DNA of 64,000 bases, from assembly GCF_002196705.1 (NCBI RefSeq), contig NZ_NADJ01000039.1, positions 245,631 through 309,630 of the forward strand, given 5' to 3'. Source of the DNA: Desulfosporosinus sp. FKB (lineage in GTDB: Bacteria > Bacillota > Desulfitobacteriia > Desulfitobacteriales > Desulfitobacteriaceae). Numbering within the stretch: position 1 is the first letter of the stretch; every line of letters starts with the position of its first letter. The notes beneath the pieces were generated by a model. The model worked only from the letters and a program-made list of their open reading frames with translations. It was not told the origin of the DNA and searched no databases. Below, piece after piece: positions 43,712 to 51,275 of this stretch. Position numbers and translations under genes: made by a program.

Positions 43712-44188
43712 TTAAGCCAGGGCTTTAGAAACCCATTGCCTAACCGCATCCTCTTCAGATCCTTCCGTCAGAACAAGCTCACTAATCAAGATCTGGCAAG
43801 CGTTTTCAAACATCTTCTTTTCCCCGGTTGAAAGTCCTTTTTCATTTTCCCTTTGAGCAAGGCTGCGTACTACATTAGCAACTTCAAAAATATTGCCGCT
43901 CTTTATCTTTTCCAGATTGGCACGATAACGTCGATTCCAGGCCAGGGTCGTCGCCGTGTCTTTTGTCTTTAATACCTCTAAGACGTCTTTAACCATGGAC
44001 GGTGATATAACTTGCCGCAAGCCCAAGTTTTCAACATTTTTCAAAGGTATAAATAACTTCATATTACCCACAGGCAGATGCATGACATAATATTGGCTTA
44101 TTTCGCCGAGAACTTCCCGTTCCTCAATGGATTCAATGATCCCGGCACCATGCATTGGATAAACAACTTTATCACCAACATGAAACAT
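43712..44188 (-). CDS. CarD/CdnL-family RNA polymerase-binding regulator
   Basis: CarD-like proteins bind the polymerase beta subunit and stabilise open complexes, mainly at rRNA promoters. The 158-residue product has the N-terminal RID Tudor-like domain (GDKVVYPMHGAGIIESIEER; YYVMHLPVGNMKLFIPL) and a helical C-terminal DNA-binding domain (TATTLAWNRRYRANLEKIKSG). A GGGGGTGG site precedes the ATG. Two tandem sigma-A promoters drive it. Confidence 0.93.
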   Translation of the reverse strand: MFHVGDKVVYPMHGAGIIESIEEREVLGEISQYYVMHLPVGNMKLFIPLKNVENLGLRQVISPSMVKDVLEVLKTKDTATTLAWNRRYRANLEKIKSGNIFEVANVVRSLAQRENEKGLSTGEKKMFENACQILISELVLTEGSEEDAVRQWVSKALA

Positions 44189-44208
44189 TCAGCCACCCCC
44201 TTCTTACC

Positions 44209-44237
44209 ATTATAACAAGTTACCATGTCCGGGTCAA
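44209..44237 (-). promoter_or_regulatory. carD promoter, proximal
   Basis: TTGACC (44232-44237) and TATAAT (44209-44214), spacer 17 bp; the -10 box is about 20 bp before the carD start codon, so the leader is very short. Confidence 0.7.
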
Positions 44238-44246
44238 AATTTTAAA

Positions 44247-44276
44247 ATTATATCACACAAGTCTTAAGCCTGTCAA
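44247..44276 (-). promoter_or_regulatory. carD promoter, distal
   Basis: TTGACA (44271-44276) and TATAAT (44247-44252), spacer 18 bp, with TGA directly before the -10 box (extended -10). Confidence 0.75.
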
Positions 44277-44308
44277 TTTCCCTTTTTGTTCTCTTACGCT
44301 CCTGAAAA

Positions 44309-44338
44309 TTGACAACGACCTAACCATCTCGTTATAAT
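44309..44338 (+). promoter_or_regulatory. Promoter of the MazG-like gene
   Basis: TTGACA (44309-44314) and TATAAT (44333-44338) with 18 bp between them, divergent from the carD promoters, about 30 bp before the gene. Confidence 0.75.
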
Positions 44339-44368
44339 AGAAATGGCAGAAAGGAGTGAGGATACTCG

Positions 44369-44761
44369 GTGGAACAACTCACTGACCAATTCCAAAATAT
44401 CGTGAAGTCTCTGTTAATCCGACACCAAAGTATTTTGGACATCCTGTCCAAAGGCCAAGAAACTTCAGCACGTGTTAACAGAGCCGTTGTCAAATCGGTA
44501 ACCAATTGCGGTTGTCATTCAGTGAATGCGCACAAGAAGTCAATCCCCCCCGATGCAAGCCTTGCCGATTTAAAAGACCTCTTAGACAGCCAACTCGAAG
44601 GGGATCTCTGCGATAACTGCAGAGACATTATAGAGGCGGAAATGGGCAAACAACTCTTTTACATAGCTGCCTTAGCTAATGCCTTGAACATTTCCCTGTC
44701 GGATGTCCTCAACCTGGAATGCAAGAAATTACAGACCCTTACCATTTTTAATTTAACCTAA
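44369..44761 (+). CDS. Uncharacterised protein with MazG-like C-terminal helix
   Basis: I do not recognise a named family for certain. The 130-residue product starts at a GTG after AAAGGAGTG. Its C-terminal part (EMGKQLFYIAALANALNISLSDVL) resembles the second helix of MazG-type nucleotide pyrophosphohydrolases, where ExxD binds Mg; here the Asp is Lys, so catalysis looks doubtful. The middle has CGCH and CDNC, four cysteines and a histidine that could bind a metal. It is divergent from carD, has its own promoter and terminator, and is monocistronic. Confidence 0.75.
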   Translation: MEQLTDQFQNIVKSLLIRHQSILDILSKGQETSARVNRAVVKSVTNCGCHSVNAHKKSIPPDASLADLKDLLDSQLEGDLCDNCRDIIEAEMGKQLFYIAALANALNISLSDVLNLECKKLQTLTIFNLT

Positions 44762-44776
44762 AAACAGCGTTCATTG

Positions 44777-44800
44777 AGCTCCTGCTTAGCGGGAGCTTTT
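44777..44800 (+). terminator. Terminator after the MazG-like gene
   Basis: AGCTCCTGC TTA GCGGGAGCT forms a stable stem followed by TTTTA, 15 bp after the stop codon. Confidence 0.75.
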
Positions 44801-44867
44801 ATATTTTGCTTCTAAACACTAAACAAAAAATTATTGCTGCCTGATTCTTTAAATCACAAGTTTCGTT

Positions 44868-44898
44868 CCTTTCACATAGGATAACTTGATGTGAAAGG
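44868..44898 (+). promoter_or_regulatory. Inverted repeat covering the sigK ribosome binding site
   Basis: CCTTTCACAT and ATGTGAAAGG form a perfect 10-bp stem with an 11-base loop. The second arm includes most of the AAAGGAG binding site of sigK, so in mRNA the stem would hide it. It could equally be a DNA dyad for a regulator. Confidence 0.55.
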
Positions 44899-44908
44899 AG
44901 TGAAACGG

Positions 44909-45658
44909 ATGTTTCTACAGGCTCTTCTAGTCAGTTTTGCCCTCTCTGTCCTAAAAGGCGCCAGTCTGCTCGTTTCCTATGTTAACAATAACGCATTCCC
45001 ACATCCTCTTAACAAAGACGAAGAATTACACTACCTACAATTATTAGAAACAAGTCGCGCAAACCCTTCTCCTGAAGACACCGCTCTCAGCAGGAGCATT
45101 GAAACTGCTCGCAATAAATTAATCGAGCACAATTTACGTTTAGTCGCTCATGTTGTTAAAAAATATGAAGGTCCTGAAGAAAGAACCGAGGATTTGTTTT
45201 CCATCGGTATTGTTGGCTTAGTTAAAGCTATTAATACTTTTAATCTGAAAAAAGGGGCCAAGTTAAGCACCTATGCAGCTCGCTGCATTAATAACGAAAT
45301 CCTGATGCACTTTCGCATCTTAAAAAAGCGCCGCGGCGAAATGTCCATCTATACACCCATTGGTCAAGATACTAGTGATGGCGAATTGAGTATTTTAGAA
45401 AGCCTTTCGGCTGATACTACCCCCATACCTGAACAAATCGCTGACGAAGAAGATCAGCGTCTATTACTGGAAAATGTTAAAAAGCTCCCGCCTCTTGACC
45501 GTCAAGTTCTTCATTTAAGATTCGGATTATTGGAAGAGAACGAACATTCACAACAAGAAATAGCCGACATTCTCGGGATATCTCGTTCTTACGTCTCGCG
45601 AATTGAAAAGAGGGCTATTCAGACCTTAACTCTGGAAATGAAAGACAGCCTCCCCTAG
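44909..45658 (+). CDS. sigK: RNA polymerase sporulation sigma factor SigK (pro-form)
   Basis: Sigma-K directs late mother-cell genes such as coat and cortex genes. The 249-residue product starts with a hydrophobic pro-sequence (MFLQALLVSFALSVLKGASLL) and VSYVNNNAFPHPL, matching B. subtilis pro-sigma-K. Region 2 (LRLVAHVVKKYEG, AARCINNEILMHFR) and region 4 (QEIADILGISRSYVSRIEKRA) follow. The gene is intact with no skin-type insertion. The ATG at 44909 is 8 bp after GGAG. The pro-sequence implies membrane cleavage by SpoIVFB. Confidence 0.95.
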   Translation: MFLQALLVSFALSVLKGASLLVSYVNNNAFPHPLNKDEELHYLQLLETSRANPSPEDTALSRSIETARNKLIEHNLRLVAHVVKKYEGPEERTEDLFSIGIVGLVKAINTFNLKKGAKLSTYAARCINNEILMHFRILKKRRGEMSIYTPIGQDTSDGELSILESLSADTTPIPEQIADEEDQRLLLENVKKLPPLDRQVLHLRFGLLEENEHSQQEIADILGISRSYVSRIEKRAIQTLTLEMKDSLP

Positions 45659-45685
45659 TTTATCTGAAGTACTAACAGTTATTGG

Positions 45686-45736
45686 TTATGTAAGTAACGG
45701 TAAAGCTTAAAAAAGGTTTTACCGTTACTTACATAA
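45686..45736. repeat. 19-bp perfect inverted repeat after sigK
   Basis: TTATGTAAGTAACGGTAAA and its exact complement are separated by 13 bases, about 30 bp after the sigK stop. No T-run follows, so it is not a standard terminator, though the long stem could stop or protect the transcript. Confidence 0.65.
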
Positions 45737-45834
45737 TTGGATCAATCCAGAACCATACTTAGCTATATTAGGTTAAAACCTATTTGACTATAAGCTGTCA
45801 AAACACACAAATTCCAAAAAGGAGGAACTGTAAA

Positions 45835-45990
45835 TTGAATCAAAATTGGAATAAAGTGCCCCAGCAAAGGACTAATAAACCTGCCTCTATGCAAAATCCT
45901 AAAAACTCGCCCTCTAATACCAACGAAAAAGAGAGAGACACCCTAAACCCGACGAAAGACAAAAGTCCGGATGATTTGGAAATATTTTAA
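45835..45990 (+). CDS. Small hydrophilic hypothetical protein (51 aa)
   Basis: No family is recognised. The TTG at 45835 is 9 bp after AAGGAGG, which supports real translation. The product is 51 residues, very rich in Asn, Lys, Pro and Gln, with no hydrophobic segment, so probably disordered. It lies between sigK and the spoVA operon and is followed by a clear terminator; a spore role is only a guess from position. Confidence 0.55.
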   Translation: MNQNWNKVPQQRTNKPASMQNPKNSPSNTNEKERDTLNPTKDKSPDDLEIF

Positions 45991-46018
45991 ACTATAAACC
46001 ATAACCAATAACCTAAAT

Positions 46019-46052
46019 CAAGGCCAGCTTCAGCTTCAGCCTTGTTTTTTTT
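46019..46052 (+). terminator. Terminator after the 51-aa gene
   Basis: CAAGGC and GCCTTG close a stem over a CTTCAGCTTCAG loop, followed by eight Ts. From here to 46284, about 230 bp hold no gene that I can see; a short GAGAG/CTCTC dyad lies just before the next binding site. Confidence 0.75.
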
Positions 46053-46293
46053 ATCCTTATAGTTTGGACAAGGGCTCAAGTGTCTATGCTCCTATATTCG
46101 ACAAGAATTCCGCAAAACCTTTGGCCATTTGACTAATTCACAAAGTTATCACACAATTTCCAACGATAATTGCCTCTTGCTCATGGTCTTGTCACTCTAA
46201 TTTGATGTTTATACGAACTGCCTTCACTTTCCAGCTTTGTTAAGGCATTAAAAAATAACCAAGAGAGATAATAACTCTCGGGAGGTGATAATT

Positions 46294-46500
46294 ATGACGG
46301 TTGCTTCTCAGGTAAAGCAAACCTTAGCAACCTTAAAAGGAGTTCAAGGAACATTAAGAACCTATAACGTTCAAGCAAAGGATGAAAATGCTCAGTCCGT
46401 TTATAATAATTCCTTAGAAATTACCAATGTGATCATTAAAGATTTGGAAGATCGAATCAAGGTTCTTGAATTTGAAGAGCCGCAATACAAAGGCAATTAA
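46294..46500 (+). CDS. DUF1657 protein, first of the spoVA-type operon
   Basis: The function is unknown. The 68-residue product (MTVASQVKQTLATLKGVQGTLRTY..., ending EEPQYKG) is of the DUF1657 family, small helical proteins found beside spoVA genes of the mobile spore heat-resistance type. The ATG at 46294 follows GGGAGGTG. A paralogue with the same ends closes the operon at 49325. Confidence 0.85.
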   Translation: MTVASQVKQTLATLKGVQGTLRTYNVQAKDENAQSVYNNSLEITNVIIKDLEDRIKVLEFEEPQYKGN

Positions 46501-46515
46501 AAAGGCGGGTACGGT

Positions 46516-47373
46516 ATGCAGGAAACTCTTTATTTAATTTTAAAATCGCTCGCGTTATTTTGTATAGCTTGGTTATCTATGCGGCTTATTGGCAAACGGA
46601 ACATTACTAAAGTAAAACCTTTTAATTTTCTATCTTATATCATTATAGCCGTTGTAGTAACATTAATGTCCTTAAACCTTATAAACCTGAGCTCGGGATT
46701 TGTCGTTTTAATAACCTGGGTTGTTCTTCCTCTGGCCCTTGATTTTCTGGGTATCAAGAGTCAGGTAATTCACCAGTTTATTAACGGAAGGGAAACTGTT
46801 TTAATTAAACACGGAAAAATTATGGAAGAAAATCTTCTTCAGGTCCGAATGACAGGAGAGGATCTGTTGGCCGAACTGCGGTCAAAGAATATTTTCAACC
46901 TCACTGATGTTGAATTCGCTGTAATGGAATCTAACGGTGAAATTAATGCTTATTTAAAAGCTGACAAGAAGCCAATTACCGCCCATGATGTCGGACAGAA
47001 GGTGGCCCCACAAGCTGAACCTCAAACTGTTATTATGGACGGGAACATCCTTGCCGAACCTCTTTCCTCCCTGGGACTTAATCAAGATTGGCTGAAAACT
47101 GAACTTGACAAAATGGGAGTAGCTCTTGAGAACGTATTTATTTGCCAGGTTGATTCCTCCGGTGAATTATTCCTTGACCTCTTCAACGATGCTGTTGAAA
47201 TTCCCCAGCCTAAAGTTAGGGAATTACTCTATGCCAACCTGGAAAAAATTCAGGCAGACCTCTTAGCCTTTTCTTTGCAAACGGAAAACAAAAGCGCTAA
47301 AGGTATGTATCTCCGCAATTCTCAGAAGCTTGATCATCTTATTAATAAATTACGTCCTTACTTATTACATTAA
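46516..47373 (+). CDS. YetF-like DUF421 membrane protein
   Basis: The biochemical role is unknown. The 285-residue product has three membrane helices in the first ~85 residues, then a soluble DUF421 domain (VLIKHGKIMEENLLQVRMTGEDLLAELRSK; INAYLKADKKPIT) and a C-terminal extension of about 100 residues. It is 15 bp after the DUF1657 gene and 11 bp before spoVAC. Such a protein is part of spoVA2mob-type operons of bacilli. Confidence 0.88.
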   Translation: MQETLYLILKSLALFCIAWLSMRLIGKRNITKVKPFNFLSYIIIAVVVTLMSLNLINLSSGFVVLITWVVLPLALDFLGIKSQVIHQFINGRETVLIKHGKIMEENLLQVRMTGEDLLAELRSKNIFNLTDVEFAVMESNGEINAYLKADKKPITAHDVGQKVAPQAEPQTVIMDGNILAEPLSSLGLNQDWLKTELDKMGVALENVFICQVDSSGELFLDLFNDAVEIPQPKVRELLYANLEKIQADLLAFSLQTENKSAKGMYLRNSQKLDHLINKLRPYLLH

Positions 47374-47384
47374 GAGGTGTTACC

Positions 47385-47864
47385 ATGTCCGACAAAAAGA
47401 AGAAGAAATTATCTCCCACTCAACAGGAGTACCAGAAATTCGCCCAGGACAGAGAGCCTAAGAGGCCTATTTTTCTTAACTGCGTAAGGGCTTTCTTCGT
47501 AGGAGGTCTGATTTGCGTCATTGCTCAGGGGATACAAATGTTTTTTATGACCTATTATCATTTTTCCCAAGAGAATGCTGGAAATCCCACTGGGGCAGTT
47601 ATTATTATAATCACGGTCTTGCTTACCGGGTTCGGCGTTTTTGATCATATCGCTCAATGGGCAGGAGCCGGCACCATAATTCCTGTAACCGGTTTTGCCA
47701 ATACCATAGCTTCATCTTCTATTGAACACCGAAGTGAGGGATTTGTTCTTGGAGTAGGCGGCAATATGTTTAAACTAGCTGGCCCTGTTATTGTCTATGG
47801 CGTTTTTTCTGCCTTTGTAGTCTCACTAGTCGTCATAACGTTAAGAGCATTGGGTGTGATGTAA
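47385..47864 (+). CDS. spoVAC: Stage V sporulation protein AC
   Basis: SpoVAC is an inner spore membrane protein of the channel that moves dipicolinic acid into the forespore and out at germination. The 159-residue product has a basic N-terminus (KKKKLSPTQQEYQKFAQDREPKRP), about four membrane helices, and the family segment WAGAGTIIPVTGFANTIASSSIEHRSEGF. Its stop abuts the spoVAD start. Confidence 0.95.
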   Translation: MSDKKKKKLSPTQQEYQKFAQDREPKRPIFLNCVRAFFVGGLICVIAQGIQMFFMTYYHFSQENAGNPTGAVIIIITVLLTGFGVFDHIAQWAGAGTIIPVTGFANTIASSSIEHRSEGFVLGVGGNMFKLAGPVIVYGVFSAFVVSLVVITLRALGVM

Positions 47865-48869
47865 ATGTTGCATGGTCATCAGTCATGGATTTTTGATTCC
47901 AAACCTACCATAATTGCTTCAGCTGCTGTCGGCGGGCCTCATGAAGCCCGTGGTTCATTAGCTGACGATTTCGATCTTCTTCACGAAGATATATGGCTGG
48001 GGCAAGACAGCTTTGAAAAGGCTGAGCGAAAACTGCAAGAACAGGCTGCTGAATTGGCTATCAAAAAAGCGGCGCTAAAAAAGGAAGATGTTCAGTTTTT
48101 ATTAAGCGGAGACTTAATCAATCAAACAGTTCCCAGCAGTTTTGCTGCGCGCACTCTCGGAGTTCCTTTTCTCGGGCTTTATGGCGCCTGCTCTACCTCA
48201 ATGGAGGGCTTAGCCCTGGCCTCTCAGCTTGTCGACAGCAAATTTGCCAAACATGTTCTTGTTTGTACTTCGAGCCATAATGCTGCCTCAGAAAAACAAT
48301 ACCGATACCCCACGGAATACGGAGCGCAAAAGCCTCCTACAGCACAATGGACCGTTACAGGGGCTGGAGCGGCCTTGGTATCCGATCAAGGAGAAGGCCC
48401 AAAAGTTACGTCAGCAACCATTGGCAGAGTTATCGATATGGGATTGTCCGACCCCTTTAATATGGGGGCTGCCATGGCACCGGCAGCAGTAGATACTATT
48501 GAAGCTCACTTTAGAGACTTAAACAGAGAACCGTCCTATTATGATGTCATCGCTACAGGCGATCTGGGCAGAGTAGGACATAGGATCGCCGGAGACTTAT
48601 TAAAAAAACACGGTTTAGAAATACCGGAAGAAATTTTTACAGACTGTGGAATTCTAATCTATAAAGAAGACCAGCCTGTCGTTTTAGCAGGAGGAAGCGG
48701 ATGTGCCTGTGCGGCAACAACAACCTTTGGACATTTCTTAAAGCGAATGAGAAAAGGAGACTTAAAGAAGCTTTTGGTTGTAGCTACAGGAGCCTTATTA
48801 TCCCCCATGTCCTTTCAGCAAAAGGAAAGTATTCCTTGTGTTGCTCACGCGGTAAGTATTGAACTATAA
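47865..48869 (+). CDS. spoVAD: Stage V sporulation protein AD
   Basis: SpoVAD is a soluble thiolase-fold protein that binds dipicolinic acid at the inner spore membrane. The 334-residue product has LGLYGACSTSMEGLALASQLV, QWTVTGAGAALVSDQG, and DVIATGDLGRVGHRI, matching the family. It lies between spoVAC and spoVAEb in the usual order. Confidence 0.95.
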   Translation: MLHGHQSWIFDSKPTIIASAAVGGPHEARGSLADDFDLLHEDIWLGQDSFEKAERKLQEQAAELAIKKAALKKEDVQFLLSGDLINQTVPSSFAARTLGVPFLGLYGACSTSMEGLALASQLVDSKFAKHVLVCTSSHNAASEKQYRYPTEYGAQKPPTAQWTVTGAGAALVSDQGEGPKVTSATIGRVIDMGLSDPFNMGAAMAPAAVDTIEAHFRDLNREPSYYDVIATGDLGRVGHRIAGDLLKKHGLEIPEEIFTDCGILIYKEDQPVVLAGGSGCACAATTTFGHFLKRMRKGDLKKLLVVATGALLSPMSFQQKESIPCVAHAVSIEL

Positions 48870-48882
48870 GGAGCGCGGTACA

Positions 48883-49236
48883 ATGGAAAAATTTATCTGG
48901 GCTTTTCTGATCGGAGGAGGCATTTGTGTCATCGGACAACTCTTATTAGACGGGCTTAAACTAACTCCTGCTCATACAACATGTGCATTAGTTGTAGTTG
49001 GAGCAATACTTGGAGGGCTTGGTCTTTACGATCCTCTGATTAAATTTGCCGGTGCCGGAGCATCTATTCCTATCAGCAGTTTCGGAAATTCCCTGGTCAA
49101 AGGAGCCTTGAATGAATATGCGGGAGTGGGTCCCATTGGAGTCCTTACGGGCATTTTTGAAGTCACGAGTGCAGGAATATCGGCGGCGATCATCTTTGGC
49201 TTCATGGGAGCACTTATTTTTAGGCCTAAAGGATAA
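48883..49236 (+). CDS. spoVAE: Stage V sporulation protein AEb
   Basis: SpoVAEb is a small inner spore membrane partner of SpoVAC. The 117-residue product has about three to four membrane helices and the shared SpoVAC/AE segment KFAGAGASIPISSFGNSLVKGALNEY. I chose the ATG at 48883, after AAGGAGCG. It follows spoVAD by 13 bp. Confidence 0.94.
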   Translation: MEKFIWAFLIGGGICVIGQLLLDGLKLTPAHTTCALVVVGAILGGLGLYDPLIKFAGAGASIPISSFGNSLVKGALNEYAGVGPIGVLTGIFEVTSAGISAAIIFGFMGALIFRPKG

Positions 49237-49324
49237 GAACTAAAGTATATAAGATTTTTGTTTAAAACTCTGTTGGACCTGATTATTCAGCCTTTGGATA
49301 TTTTATTAAGGAGGTGATTGAGAA

Positions 49325-49528
49325 ATGACTGTTGGAACACAAATGACACAAGCGATTGCTACAGTTCAAAGCGCAGCAGCAACCATGAAAACATTTGCTT
49401 TAGAAACCCAAGATCAGGAAGCAAAAAAGACCTTTGAACAGCTTGCCCAAACCTTTGATTCTGCTCTTAACGTTTTAAAAGGCAGAGAGCAATACATTCA
49501 ACAACAAGAACCCCAATATAAACAATAG
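49325..49528 (+). CDS. DUF1657 protein, last of the spoVA-type operon
   Basis: The 67-residue product (MTVGTQMTQAIATVQSAAATMKTF..., ending QEPQYKQ) is a paralogue of the gene at 46294, with a shared MTV start and EPQYK end. AAGGAGGTG precedes the ATG. It is 88 bp after spoVAEb, so it may be expressed partly on its own. Confidence 0.85.
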   Translation: MTVGTQMTQAIATVQSAAATMKTFALETQDQEAKKTFEQLAQTFDSALNVLKGREQYIQQQEPQYKQ

Positions 49529-49549
49529 CCGTGTATTAAAACAATTAAT

Positions 49550-49575
49550 AACCCTAGGCCAACAGGCTTAGGGTT
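49550..49575 (+). terminator. Probable terminator after the spoVA-type operon
   Basis: AACCCTAGGCC and GGCTTAGGGTT pair with one mismatch and are followed by AAATTAATTTT. It lies 21 bp after the stop. Confidence 0.5.
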
Positions 49576-49648
49576 AAATTAATTTTCTTTGAGACTGCAC
49601 TCAAGTAAGTTGCAATTGTCATTGACATCATCCAAAAGCAACGCTGCT

Positions 49649-50050
49649 TTATGCTTTTACAATCTGTGACTTTAGCTTTTCTGCCAAAGGGATATCTGCC
49701 GGAGCAAAATCATAGTTGTCTAATTCGTCATAACTAATCCAGGCAATCTGGCTATGAACATTTAGCGTAAAAACACCCGAAAGCCATTGGCATCTGAATG
49801 CAAGCAGTTTGATAGTGCCCTGAGGATAATCATAAATACTTTCTCCGAAAAAATCCAGGACTTTGATCTCCACCTCAAATTCTTCCCGGATTTCACGTTT
49901 TAAACAATCTTGCGGAGTTTCGCCGGGTTCAATCTTCCCCCCCGGGAACTCCCATTTCCCCTCTAAATTCTCACCCGGTGCCCGTTGAGCGATCAAAATG
50001 TTCTTATCCCTGATAATGATAGCAGCGCCTACTTCTACCGTAGTCTTCAT
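49649..50050 (-). CDS. Nudix hydrolase, MutT/8-oxo-dGTPase type
   Basis: Enzymes of this kind hydrolyse nucleoside triphosphates, often oxidised dGTP. The 133-residue product has the complete Nudix box GGKIEPGETPQDCLKREIREEFEVEI-like pattern (residues about 38-60) with all catalytic Glu present, and the MutT-like QRAPGENLEGKWEFPGG before it. It lies 27 bp after the aldolase gene. The exact substrate is inferred. Confidence 0.88.
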   Translation of the reverse strand: MKTTVEVGAAIIIRDKNILIAQRAPGENLEGKWEFPGGKIEPGETPQDCLKREIREEFEVEIKVLDFFGESIYDYPQGTIKLLAFRCQWLSGVFTLNVHSQIAWISYDELDNYDFAPADIPLAEKLKSQIVKA

Positions 50051-50077
50051 CCTGGTTTCACCTTCCCATCCGTCCGA

Positions 50078-51115
50078 TTAGGGCAAAACTTGCAGCGCAG
50101 CCTTTAAATCCTTGATAAAAGCTAACACTTCTTCTTCTTTGGTTGCCCAAGAGGTAACGAGACGAACTGCCGAATGATTGATGTCAACCTTTGACCAAAC
50201 ATAAAACGCATAGTTCTTTTGTAATTCAGAGATTATTATATCCGGAAAGATAGGAAAAATTTGATTCGAAGGTGAATGTACCAAAACGTTAAAGCCGGCT
50301 TTCGTTATTTCATCCCGAAGCAAACCGGCCATTTTATTAGCATGTCTAGCCATATCAAAGTATAAATCATCTCGGAAAAGCTCAAGAAATTGAATACCCA
50401 GGATCTTACCTTTAGCAAGCATAGCTCCTTTCTGCTTCATATGGAATCTAAAATCTTCCTTAAGTGATTCGCGACAAATTACAAGAGCTTCTCCTAAAAG
50501 TGCTCCATTTTTAGTTCCGCCGATATAAAAAGCATCTACGAGATCTGCCAAGACGGAGAGCTCCAGATCATTTTCATCTGAACACAGGGCTGAGCCCAGT
50601 CTTGCTCCATCCATGTATAGAAATAGATTATTGTCGTGACAACAGACACTGATCTCTTCGAGTTCCTTCTTTGTATAGATCGAACCAATTTCAGTTGGAT
50701 TTGAAATATAAACTAATTTTGGTTTTACCATGTGTTCATCTGTATGTAAATCAAGAGCACCTTTGATATGCAAAGGATTTAGTTTTCCATCCCCTGCTTC
50801 AACCGAAATGATTTTATGTCCCGTTGCTTCAATGGCTCCCGTTTCGTGAACCAATATGTGTCCGGTGTTGGCCGCAATGATTGCTTCATGAGGTCTTAAG
50901 AAGGCTGAGATGGCGGTAAGGTTTGTTTGTGTCCCCCCCGAAAGCAGGTGAATGTCAATGTCATCTCTCCCTATTGTTTGCTTTAACAATTGAACCGCTT
51001 TTTGTGAATAGAGATCTTCCCCGTAGCCTTCAACCTGTTCAAAATTTGTTTCACCCAAAGCTTTTAATAATCTTGGATGGGCACCTTCACTATAGTCGTT
51101 TTTAAAACTGTACAT
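50078..51115 (-). CDS. PLP-dependent threonine aldolase-like lyase
   Basis: Enzymes of this fold-type I group cleave L-threonine or allo-threonine to glycine and acetaldehyde. The 345-residue product has SGGTQTNLTAISAFLRPHEA, the active-site region YMDGARLGSAL, and the PLP lysine in IGGTKNGALLGEAL. AAGGAG precedes the ATG. It is cotranscribed with the Nudix gene. Substrate preference cannot be read from sequence. Confidence 0.87.
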   Translation of the reverse strand: MYSFKNDYSEGAHPRLLKALGETNFEQVEGYGEDLYSQKAVQLLKQTIGRDDIDIHLLSGGTQTNLTAISAFLRPHEAIIAANTGHILVHETGAIEATGHKIISVEAGDGKLNPLHIKGALDLHTDEHMVKPKLVYISNPTEIGSIYTKKELEEISVCCHDNNLFLYMDGARLGSALCSDENDLELSVLADLVDAFYIGGTKNGALLGEALVICRESLKEDFRFHMKQKGAMLAKGKILGIQFLELFRDDLYFDMARHANKMAGLLRDEITKAGFNVLVHSPSNQIFPIFPDIIISELQKNYAFYVWSKVDINHSAVRLVTSWATKEEEVLAFIKDLKAALQVLP

Positions 51116-51275
51116 TGCTAAGACTCCTTTGTATATTCTTTGGAGGGTATGGGCTTAACATCGTAATTATTGCTGGTATATACCTGCAGGATATTTAATA
51201 TCTTAACCCTCTAAGCAAACTAATTCAACGGCTGGTTGACAATAATTGCAAAAGCCTCTTACAAGCCATAAAACA

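Noticed and set aside
44909-45658. skin-type prophage insertion in sigK
   Set aside because: The sigK frame is continuous from pro-sequence to region 4.
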